From Alphaproteobacteria bacterium (GTDB taxonomy: Bacteria > Pseudomonadota > Alphaproteobacteria > Caulobacterales > Caulobacteraceae), in assembly GCA_018895795.1 (NCBI GenBank), contig JAHINZ010000192.1, forward strand, positions 1-5,225: a stretch of 5,225 nt of DNA, read 5' to 3'. How positions within the stretch are numbered: position 1 is the stretch's first letter; the number at the start of each line of letters is the position of its first letter. The notes below the pieces were generated by a model. That model was not told the DNA's origin. It saw only the letters and a program-made list of their open reading frames with translations, and made no database searches. Made by a program: the position numbers and the translations under genes. This document shows positions 1 through 4,959 of the stretch, in pieces.

Positions 1-11
1 AAAACTCATAT

Positions 12-28
12 TCCGGGCGAGGCCCGGA
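12..28. other. Short perfect hairpin, possible weak terminator
   Basis: A 7-bp perfect inverted repeat (12-18 against 22-28) encloses the three-base loop GAG. Read on the minus strand, the hairpin is followed by an A/T-rich stretch that ends in TTTT at the window edge, so it could end transcription coming from the DUF2306 gene (stop at 185). However, it is about 160 bp from that stop codon and the T-run begins seven bases after the stem, both weak points for an intrinsic terminator. It may instead belong to a gene outside the window. Confidence 0.35.
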
Positions 29-80
29 CGCTCCGCAGCCCTTCCCATCGCCATCGCAGCGAAAGCGCGAGGTCGCTGAC

Positions 81-161
81 ACTTGCCCCCTACGGGTCGC
101 TTCGCGACCGTCTTCCCCCCGAGGGGGAAGACGACCGCGAGGCGGTCGGGAGGGGGCGAGT
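81..161. repeat. Cloverleaf-forming intergenic palindromic element, copy 1
   Basis: Outer arms 81-91 and 151-161 pair at 10 of 11 positions, the exception being a T/G. They enclose three consecutive hairpins, each with a three-base loop: 95-100/104-109 (6 bp, loop TTC), 110-119/123-132 (10 bp perfect, loop CGA) and 133-138/142-147 (6 bp, loop GAG). The fold is a four-way junction. The element lies 23 bp beyond the stop codon of the DUF2306 gene. A related element sits at 3633-3707, so this appears to be a dispersed family in this genome. Known roles of REP-like elements include transcript 3'-end protection, termination and binding of nucleoid proteins. Which applies here is unknown. The open frame through it (from 83, plus) is an antisense shadow of the DUF2306 gene. 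Confidence 0.8.
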
Positions 162-184
162 GGCTCGGAAGCCGCGTCCGCCCC

Positions 185-736
185 TCACCCGAAAAACACC
201 TGCCACATCAGCCGGCCGGGCAGGAAGGTGAACAGGCCGGCGATGACCAGGTCGCCCACGAACAGGCCGGTCATGGTCCGGCGATGCTGGCGAACATCGC
301 GGCGCTTGATGGCGAAGATCCCCATCGGCAGGGCGATCAGGGTCCAGCCGCTGAGCAGATGGATGAAACTGAAATGCCCCGGATGGATGACCTTGATGAA
401 CAGCGAGCTGAGCGCCGTCAGGGTCATGGCGATCACCCAGGTCCAGCCCAGGCGCTTGTGCAGGCCCGTGCCCTTGACCCCGGCCAGCAGCACGCAGCCG
501 ATCACGAAGGCGACCATCGCCCCGGCCACATGCATCTGGATGACCGGCGGCGCGGCGGCCAGCAGCCCCAGATGGGGCAGGTGCGGGTGATAGCCGGCGC
601 GCTCCAGATAGCGCAGCGGCGCGGCGAGCACGCCAGGATTGGCGGCCAGGATCGCCATGGTGATCACACCCAGGCCCAGAACGCCCAAACGGCCCCTCGG
701 CATTGCGCGGCGCATTGACATATTTTGGTCGGCCAT
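185..736 (-). CDS. DUF2306-family multipass inner-membrane protein
   Basis: The product is a 183-residue hydrophobic protein with about five predicted transmembrane helices (roughly residues 17-38, 64-86, 97-116, 123-143 and 157-175). Short charged loops join them. Recognisable family features are the HKRLGW segment at 93-98, a conserved-looking histidine in FIHLLSGW (124-131) and HRRTMTGLFVG (151-161) before the last helix. This matches the DUF2306 (predicted membrane protein) pattern, whose biochemical role is unknown to me; a histidine-lined membrane core is consistent with binding a cofactor or metal, but that is inference. ATG at 736 was chosen because GGAG lies 6 bases upstream; in-frame ATGs at 742 and 748 are alternatives, and the longer upstream open frame runs antisense through the LytTR gene and is not real. 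The gene is divergent from the LytTR regulator with 66 bp between starts, which suggests shared control. Confidence 0.85.
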   Translation of the reverse strand: MADQNMSMRRAMPRGRLGVLGLGVITMAILAANPGVLAAPLRYLERAGYHPHLPHLGLLAAAPPVIQMHVAGAMVAFVIGCVLLAGVKGTGLHKRLGWTWVIAMTLTALSSLFIKVIHPGHFSFIHLLSGWTLIALPMGIFAIKRRDVRQHRRTMTGLFVGDLVIAGLFTFLPGRLMWQVFFG

Positions 737-786
737 CTTCATCTCCATTCGCGACGACGCTGTCTGGTCCGTCGACGCCTGATACC

Positions 787-798
787 TGGAGCGCTCCA
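787..798. promoter_or_regulatory. 12-bp perfect palindrome, candidate operator over the LytTR RBS
   Basis: TGGAGCGCTCCA reads the same on both strands and lies in the 66-bp gap between the divergent DUF2306 and LytTR genes. It contains the GGAG (788-791) that is the best ribosome binding site for the GTG start at 803, 11 bases away. A second, shorter palindrome, CGTCGACG (770-777), lies just upstream. The arrangement could be a dimer binding site controlling one or both genes, or simply a chance palindrome in GC-rich DNA. It does not resemble the spaced direct repeats usually bound by LytTR domains. Confidence 0.35.
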
Positions 799-802
799 CC
801 TC

Positions 803-1618
803 GTGCCTCAATCGTCGTTGCGTCAGTCGCCGCCCTCGTTTCGTGAACGGCTGGCCGACGCCGTTCACGCTGCGCGAATGGCGCTGACCCGTCGGGAAGC
901 CTTGCGTGGCTTTGCGGTCTCGGCCGTCGCCGGCGTGTTCCTGGCGATGGTGGGCGCCTTCGGCATGAATGCGGCGCCGCTGCTGGTCCGCCTGATCTAC
1001 TGGGTCGGACTGTGCGTGGCCGGGGCCGTGGTCGGCACGGGCGTCAGCCTGTTCGTCGGCCGCGATGGTCGCGCCGACGAGAAGCCGTGGTTGTATGGGG
1101 CCCTGGTCTGTATCGGCATCACCCTGCCCTTCACCGTGGTGGTCTGGCTGGTCACCGAGCTGGTGTTCAGGGGCGCGGCGCGCCCTGAAGCGCTGCCTTA
1201 CTTCCTGCCGCCCGTCTTCATCGTCACCGCGGCGATGACGGCGCTCAATACCCTGATCCAGCGCAAGCCGCCCGAGACCCATGCCGCCCTGGCCGGCGCG
1301 CCGCCCGCCCGCTTTCTGGATCGCCTGCCGCCCCGGTTGCGGGGCGCCCAGCTGTTCGCGGTCGAAGCCCAGGACCACTATCTGCGCCTGCACACCTCCA
1401 AGGGCGAGGACCTGATCCTGCTGCGGCTGACCGACGCCGTCGCCGAGCTGGAGGGCATCGAGGGCGCCCAGACCCACCGCTCGTGGTGGGTGGCCAAGGC
1501 GGCGGTGGAAGACGCCAAACGCCGGGACGGCCGGGCCGTTCTGTCGCTGAGCGGCGGGCTGGAGGCCCCGGTCAGCCGCGCCTACGCCAAGGCCCTGCGC
1601 GACGCGGGCTGGTTCTAG
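803..1618 (+). CDS. Membrane-anchored LytTR-domain transcriptional regulator
   Basis: From a GTG at 803 the product is 271 residues. Residues about 37-53, 60-85, 96-122 and 133-151 are strongly hydrophobic and predict a four-helix membrane domain. A short linker leads to a C-terminal LytTR DNA-binding domain (about 171-271). The domain shows the family pattern: AVEAQDHYLRLHT (186-198), a THRSWWV segment (224-230) matching the usual HRSyivN block, and PVSRAYAKALRDAGWF (256-271) matching the terminal vSR helix. LytTR domains bind DNA through beta strands. No receiver domain is present, so control is probably by a signal sensed in or at the membrane, not by phosphorylation. The start is uncertain: the open frame extends to a TTG at 725, but that part overlaps the DUF2306 gene antisense, and the ATG at 878 has no ribosome binding site and would shorten the N-terminus. 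The DUF2306 neighbour is a candidate target or partner. Confidence 0.85.
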   Translation: MPQSSLRQSPPSFRERLADAVHAARMALTRREALRGFAVSAVAGVFLAMVGAFGMNAAPLLVRLIYWVGLCVAGAVVGTGVSLFVGRDGRADEKPWLYGALVCIGITLPFTVVVWLVTELVFRGAARPEALPYFLPPVFIVTAAMTALNTLIQRKPPETHAALAGAPPARFLDRLPPRLRGAQLFAVEAQDHYLRLHTSKGEDLILLRLTDAVAELEGIEGAQTHRSWWVAKAAVEDAKRRDGRAVLSLSGGLEAPVSRAYAKALRDAGWF

Positions 1619-2164
1619 CTAGCGCGGCCGGGCCCGCCACTCGGCGGCGGTCTGCCCCCACACGTCGATGACGTGATCCTGGAACGGGGCCGGCAATTGG
1701 CCGCGGCCGCGATTGGAGGACCCCAGCCTGTCGGCGACCTTCTGCGACGGGGTGTTCTCGGGGTCGATACAGTTGATCACCTCGTCCCAGCCCAGGACGT
1801 CGACGGCCCAGTCGATCGTGGCGACGGCCGCCTCGACCGCATAGCCCTGGCCCCAGGCGGCGCGCTTGAGGCCCCAGCCGACCTCCGTGCCCGGCCAGTC
1901 TTCCGGCTGCCAGGGCCCGATCCGGCCGAGCCAGTCGCCGCTGGACTTCTCGATCACCGAGAACATGCCAAAGCCCTTGAGAACCCATGAGCCGGCCATC
2001 GAGGCCATGCCGCGCCAGGCGGTGGCCCGGGCCTGCAGGCCCCCGATGAAGCGCGCCGCCTCGGCGTCGGCCATCAGCTCGGCCCAGCCGTCGAGGTCCT
2101 CTGTGGCGGTGGGGCGCAGGATCAGGCGCGGGGTCTCCAGCACGGGACCGGGGGCGATGGGCAT
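1619..2164 (-). CDS. GNAT-family N-acetyltransferase (RimJ/RimL-like)
   Basis: This 181-residue protein is predicted to transfer an acetyl group from acetyl-CoA to an amine; the substrate cannot be read from sequence. It opens with the family pattern LETPRLILRP (9-18). The acetyl-CoA pyrophosphate loop is in EVGWGLKRAAWGQGYAVEAA (94-113), which fits the Q/R-x-x-G-x-G/A motif A. The ENTPSQKVADRLG segment (136-148) is the usual motif B region of the Acetyltransf_3 group. Length is normal for the family. The start at 2164 is well supported by GGAG eight bases upstream. It lies 31 bp downstream of mtgA on the same strand, so the two are probably cotranscribed. Its stop codon directly abuts that of the LytTR gene, leaving no room for a terminator between them. 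It could act on a ribosomal protein, an antibiotic or a small metabolite. Confidence 0.9.
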   Translation of the reverse strand: MPIAPGPVLETPRLILRPTATEDLDGWAELMADAEAARFIGGLQARATAWRGMASMAGSWVLKGFGMFSVIEKSSGDWLGRIGPWQPEDWPGTEVGWGLKRAAWGQGYAVEAAVATIDWAVDVLGWDEVINCIDPENTPSQKVADRLGSSNRGRGQLPAPFQDHVIDVWGQTAAEWRARPR

Positions 2165-2195
2165 GGGCTTTTCTCCGGGCGGGATGAGGCGGGGG

Positions 2196-2870
2196 CTAGA
2201 CGACGCAGGCGGCGAGGCCTTCGCGCCGCACCGTCCCCGAGGCCGCGCCGATCTTGCGCGAGCGCTTGGCGACGTACTTGCCCGGCTTGACCACCTTCCA
2301 CTTCAGGGGGCTGGGCAGGATGGCGGCCAGGCGCGCGGCCTGGACGGTGGTCAGCTTGTCGGCCCCGACGCCGAAATAGTGCTGGGCGGCGGCCTCGGCC
2401 CCATAGACGCCCGGGCCGAATTCGATGGAGTTCAGATAGACCTCCATGATCCGCTTCTTGCCCCAGAAGGTCTCGATCAGCACCGTGAACCAGGCCTCCA
2501 GCCCCTTGCGGACATAGGAGCGCCCCGGCCACAGGAAGATGTTCTTGGCGGTCTGCTGGCTGATGGTGGACCCGCCGCGAACCTTGCGGCCCTTTTCGTT
2601 ATTGGCGTAGGCCTTCTGCAGGGCGTCGAAGTCAAAGCCGTGATGGTCGCAGAACTTGGCGTCCTCGGCGGCGATCAGGGCGCGCGGCAGGGCCGGCGAC
2701 ACCGCGTTGATCGACTTCCAGCGATGATCCAGACCCTTGCCCTGGGTGGCGCGGATGACCATCAGCGGCGTGACCGGCGGCGGCACGACGCGGAACACCA
2801 GCACAGCCAGCACCGGCCCGGCGACCAGCACGATGAACAAAGCCAGGAAGATATTGCGCAACAGCTTCAC
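2196..2870 (-). CDS. mtgA: Monofunctional biosynthetic peptidoglycan glycosyltransferase
   Basis: MtgA polymerises lipid II into glycan strands on the periplasmic face of the inner membrane. The protein is 224 residues, close to the usual size (the E. coli protein is about 240). It has one N-terminal membrane anchor (about 7-29) followed by a GT51 domain. The family motifs appear in order: EDAKFCDHHGFD with the catalytic glutamate near residue 69, RGGSTISQQTAKN (98-110), RKGLE (121-125) with the second conserved glutamate, and KKRIMEVYLNSIEFGPGVYG from about 138. There is no transpeptidase domain, which separates it from bifunctional class A PBPs. The start is GTG at 2870, with AGAGG six bases upstream and the anchor directly after; the longer open frame reaching 2996 overlaps the divergent nitroreductase gene and has a hydrophilic, non-family N-terminus. 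The acetyltransferase gene follows 31 bp downstream. Confidence 0.95.
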   Translation of the reverse strand: MKLLRNIFLALFIVLVAGPVLAVLVFRVVPPPVTPLMVIRATQGKGLDHRWKSINAVSPALPRALIAAEDAKFCDHHGFDFDALQKAYANNEKGRKVRGGSTISQQTAKNIFLWPGRSYVRKGLEAWFTVLIETFWGKKRIMEVYLNSIEFGPGVYGAEAAAQHYFGVGADKLTTVQAARLAAILPSPLKWKVVKPGKYVAKRSRKIGAASGTVRREGLAACVV

Positions 2871-2885
2871 GGATCGCCTCTTGTC

Positions 2886-2911
2886 TTGACGCTGCGGCCG
2901 GATGCTAGCGA
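2886..2911 (+). promoter_or_regulatory. Putative housekeeping promoter for the nitroreductase gene
   Basis: TTGACGC (2886-2892) is followed after 11 bases by GCTAGCGA (2904-2911). The Caulobacter housekeeping consensus as I recall it is TTGACGS, 10-14 bases, GCTANAWC. The upstream box matches fully, and the downstream box matches in its GCTA half only. A transcript start just downstream would give a leader of roughly 45-50 bases before the ATG at 2965. The site lies inside the 94-bp gap shared with the divergent mtgA gene. The core GCTAGC is a palindrome, so it could also serve as part of an mtgA promoter, but the other strand shows no good upstream box. Confidence 0.5.
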
Positions 2912-2964
2912 CTGGGGATGTCCCTGTCGCCGGGCATGATCGACCTAAAGCTTGGGAGCTGGGT

Positions 2965-3627
2965 ATGGAAGTCCTCGACGCCGTCAACCGCCGCATGTCG
3001 GTGCGCGCCTATCGGCCCGACCCCGTGGACGGCGCGGTGGTGCGCGAACTGCTGGACCTCGCGGCCCGCGCGCCCTCCGGCGGCAACCTGCAGCCCTGGC
3101 GGGTCCAGGCCCTGACCGGCCAGCCCCTGGCGGCGCTGAAGGCGGCCATGGCCACGCGGCTCGGCGCCCCCGACACGCCCGAATACGATGTCTATCCGCC
3201 CAATCTGTGGGACCCGCTGCGCGCGCGCCGCTTCCAGGTCGGCGAGGATCTGTACGCCGCCCTGGGCATACCGCGCGAGGACAAGCCGGCCCGCCTGATG
3301 CAGTTCGCCCGCAACGGCGACGGGTTCGGGGCGCCGGTGATGCTGTTCTTCTCGATCGATCGCCGCTGCGGACCGCCGCAATGGTCGGACCTGGGCATGT
3401 TCATGCAGACCTTCATGCTGCTGGCCGTCGAATGGGGTCTGGACACCTGCGCCCAGGAGTTCTGGGCCCACTATCACCAGGTCGTCGCCGACCATGTCGG
3501 CCTGCCCGAGGGGCACATGCTGTTTTCCGGCATGGCCCTGGGCTATCGCGACGAGACCGCGCCGGTGAACGCCTGGCGCTCGCGCCGCGAGCCGTTCGAG
3601 GCTTGGGGGGAGATGCAGGGGTTCTGA
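2965..3627 (+). CDS. Nitroreductase-family FMN-dependent oxidoreductase
   Basis: This 220-residue protein belongs to the nitroreductase superfamily, FMN flavoproteins that use NAD(P)H to reduce nitroaromatics, quinones or related electron acceptors, usually as cytoplasmic homodimers. Family marks are RRMSVRAYRP (9-18), which carries the phosphate-contacting arginines, and APSGGNLQPWR (36-46), the classic S/A-P-S-x-x-N-x-Q-P-W loop. The C-terminal GMALGYRDETAPVNAWRSRR block with a final aromatic helix is also typical. Among subgroups it looks closest to the PnbA/NfnB-like nitroreductases, but the physiological substrate cannot be assigned. ATG at 2965 was chosen because GGGAG lies six bases upstream; the in-frame ATG at 2902 lies in the presumed promoter and adds residues with no family similarity. 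It is divergent from mtgA and convergent with the WD40 gene, so probably monocistronic. Confidence 0.92.
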   Translation: MEVLDAVNRRMSVRAYRPDPVDGAVVRELLDLAARAPSGGNLQPWRVQALTGQPLAALKAAMATRLGAPDTPEYDVYPPNLWDPLRARRFQVGEDLYAALGIPREDKPARLMQFARNGDGFGAPVMLFFSIDRRCGPPQWSDLGMFMQTFMLLAVEWGLDTCAQEFWAHYHQVVADHVGLPEGHMLFSGMALGYRDETAPVNAWRSRREPFEAWGEMQGF

Positions 3628-3632
3628 GGACC

Positions 3633-3707
3633 ACTCGCCCCCTCCGGTTGCCGCGCATCCTCCTCTCCCGGAGGGGGAAAGAGCGCCGAAGGCGCGGAGG
3701 GGGCTAG
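3633..3707. repeat. Cloverleaf-forming intergenic palindromic element, copy 2
   Basis: Outer arms 3637-3645 and 3696-3704 pair perfectly over 9 bp and share the CCCCCT/AGGGGG core with the element at 81-161. Inside are three hairpins with three-base loops: 3646-3651/3655-3660 (five of six pairs, loop CGC), 3664-3669/3673-3678 (six pairs, one a G-T, loop GGA) and 3683-3687/3691-3695 (5 bp perfect, loop GAA). The third stem differs completely in sequence from copy 1 but still pairs. The element fills the 94-bp gap between the convergent nitroreductase (stop ending 3627) and WD40 (stop at 3722) genes. It may end or protect both transcripts. There is no T-run for a standard intrinsic terminator. 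Confidence 0.8.
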
Positions 3708-3721
3708 GGATCAGCTGAAGA

Positions 3722-4747
3722 TCAAATCGTGCGCGGTCCGCTCAGATCCGGGATCGCGATCACCCCGGCCTCGCCGTCTTCGTCGCCCCAGGCCAGGCTC
3801 TGGCCGTCGGGCGAGACCGACAGGGCGCTGATCGCCGCGCCCTTTTCGGCCTTCAGGGTCTCGATGCGGCCGGTGCGCATGTGGGCCGCCCAGATCTTAC
3901 CGTCGTCCTGACCGGCCAGGGCGACCGGCAGGGTCTCAACGCCCGCCACCCGCACCACCATCGAATCGCGGGAAAAGCCGATCTCGGCCGCTTCCTTGCC
4001 CATCGGGCCGCTGGCCCCGGCGAACGGCCAGACCACCGCGCCATTGGCGCCGGCCGTGACCAGCAGATTGCCCTTGTCGAAGAAGGCCACGCTCTTGATC
4101 TTGGCCGGATAGCCGCCCATCCGCATGTCCTTGCCGTCCGACAACCGCCAGCCGTGCAGCTGGTTTTCCTGCATCGACGAGACCAGGAACTTGCCGTCGG
4201 GGCTGAAGGCCACGGCGATATGGCTGCCGGCCCATTTCAGGATCTGCGGCTTCTGTTCGGCGATCCTGGCCCACCACAGCTGCGCGCCGCCATAGGCCGC
4301 CGTGGCCAACCGCCGCCCCTTGGGATCGAAGGCCAGGCCCGACACGGTCTTGTCGTGCAGGAAAATCCGCGAGAAGGCCGAATCGGCGGTGTCGCGAACA
4401 TGGGCCTCTCGGCCGGCGGTGAAGGCGATCAGGCCCGAGGTGGGGCTGGCGGCGACATGCTCGATCCATTTGCCCTTCACCTCGGCCAGGACCGTGGCCA
4501 GCACTTCGCCGTTGTCGATCCGGCTCCAGACCACGCGGCCGTCATCGCCGCCGGTGACCAGGCCATGACCGGACGGATGCACGACCGCGCTCAGTACGGC
4601 GCCGCCCATCGGCCCGCCATGGGCTTCCACCGTGACATAGCCGCCGTCGGTCTCGAGCCGCACCGTGCCGTCGCCCAGGGCGAAGGCGGCGCGGCCGGCG
4701 CTGTCGAACAGGGCGGCGGTGACAAAGGCGTCGAACGAGAAAATCAT
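3722..4747 (-). CDS. WD40-repeat beta-propeller protein, function unassigned
   Basis: The 341-residue product is built of repeated WD40-like beta-sheet units. Clear repeat signatures are HPSGHGLVTGGDDGRVVW (57-74), DPKGRRLATAAYGGAQLWWA (141-160), SPDGKFLVSS (182-191) leading to LHGWRLSDGK (197-206), and VSPDGQSLAWGDEDGE (311-326). Weaker units near 95-123, 215-241 and 272-296 suggest about seven blades, enough for one closed propeller. No signal peptide or membrane helix is visible, so it is probably cytoplasmic. Such proteins serve as binding platforms; no catalytic residues can be named and the partner is unknown. ATG at 4747 is the first available start in the frame; its ribosome binding site is poor, and an out-of-frame four-codon ATG...TGA (from 4758) overlaps it as ATGA, which might couple translation. 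It is divergent from the ExbD/TolR gene. Confidence 0.85.
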   Translation of the reverse strand: MIFSFDAFVTAALFDSAGRAAFALGDGTVRLETDGGYVTVEAHGGPMGGAVLSAVVHPSGHGLVTGGDDGRVVWSRIDNGEVLATVLAEVKGKWIEHVAASPTSGLIAFTAGREAHVRDTADSAFSRIFLHDKTVSGLAFDPKGRRLATAAYGGAQLWWARIAEQKPQILKWAGSHIAVAFSPDGKFLVSSMQENQLHGWRLSDGKDMRMGGYPAKIKSVAFFDKGNLLVTAGANGAVVWPFAGASGPMGKEAAEIGFSRDSMVVRVAGVETLPVALAGQDDGKIWAAHMRTGRIETLKAEKGAAISALSVSPDGQSLAWGDEDGEAGVIAIPDLSGPRTI

Positions 4748-4959
4748 GCCCGCGCCATACCCCGACAGGGCCCCGGCGCCTAGCCGCGGGGCGCCGGCGC
4801 CCTGAGCCGCGCGAACGACGTTCTGACAGAAAGACTCGAAAAGGGGCTTGCCATGGCGCCGCGTCGTCGGGCTTTACTTCCTGGCCCGTCTGAGCCAGAC
4901 GTGGCGACCTAACAATTGCGGGACCGCGACTGACGCGGCCCTTGGGAGACAGTCAGGCT
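4748..4959. other. Divergent intergenic region between WD40 and exbD
   Basis: These 212 bp contain no supportable gene but hold several palindromes besides the nested GC-rich pair. They are an 11-bp odd palindrome, GAACGACGTTC (4813-4823); a hairpin of 6 bp with loop AGC (4887-4892/4896-4901); and a 5-bp hairpin (4924-4928/4934-4938) shortly before the exbD ribosome binding site. A single GACTC (4833-4837) fits the GANTC methylation site of CcrM. I could not identify convincing -35/-10 elements for either gene, nor a clear Fur-type box. Confidence 0.5.
4773..4802. promoter_or_regulatory. Nested GC-rich inverted repeats near the WD40 start
   Basis: Two mutually exclusive structures overlap here. 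One is a stem of 8 perfect pairs, 4773-4780 with 4790-4797, around a nine-base loop. The other is a 14-bp perfect palindrome, GGGCGCCGGCGCCC, at 4789-4802. The site is 26-55 bp upstream of the WD40 start codon, in its probable 5' leader or promoter, and about 160 bp from the divergent exbD start. It could be a repressor site, an RNA hairpin in the WD40 leader, or compositional noise in GC-rich DNA. Confidence 0.35.

Larger units (their letters stand above)
1..184. other. Non-coding stretch left of the DUF2306 gene
   Basis: I find no credible coding region in these bases. The content is the small hairpin near the left edge, about 50 bp without clear signals (29-80), and the cloverleaf element. 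Because the DUF2306 gene reads out toward the left edge, this is its 3' flank. It may also be the flank of a gene beyond the window. Confidence 0.6.

Noticed and set aside
81..161. Cloverleaf at 81-161 as a tRNA gene
   Set aside because: The three-arm fold is superficially tRNA-like, but loops are only three bases, there is no seven-base anticodon loop, no T-loop consensus and no CCA-compatible acceptor stem.
83..718. Plus-strand open frame of 211 codons
   Set aside because: It crosses the cloverleaf repeat and runs antisense to the DUF2306 gene. Its composition (many His, Gln, Arg) is typical of a shadow frame in high-GC DNA.
720..802. LytTR-type direct-repeat operator in the divergent gap
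   Set aside because: I looked for spaced imperfect 9-bp direct repeats and found none convincing; only palindromes are present.
749..1477. Long minus-strand extension of the DUF2306 frame up to 1477
   Set aside because: It runs antisense through the LytTR gene, is rich in Arg, Gln and Gly with no family pattern, and the hydrophobic family-like part begins only after 736.
1866..2939. Plus-strand open frame of 357 codons opposite the acetyltransferase and mtgA
   Set aside because: Both genes on the minus strand have clear family motifs and ribosome binding sites, whereas this frame has a low-complexity product without recognisable domains.
3881..4783. Plus-strand open frame of 300 codons opposite the WD40 gene
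   Set aside because: The minus strand encodes evident WD40 repeats. This frame is a His/Gly/Ala/Arg-rich shadow.
4813..4823. GAACGACGTTC as a LexA/SOS operator
   Set aside because: The half-sites are separated by three bases; LexA sites known to me need GTTC repeats with 7 bases between in alphaproteobacteria, or GAAC-N4-GTTC in Gram-positives.
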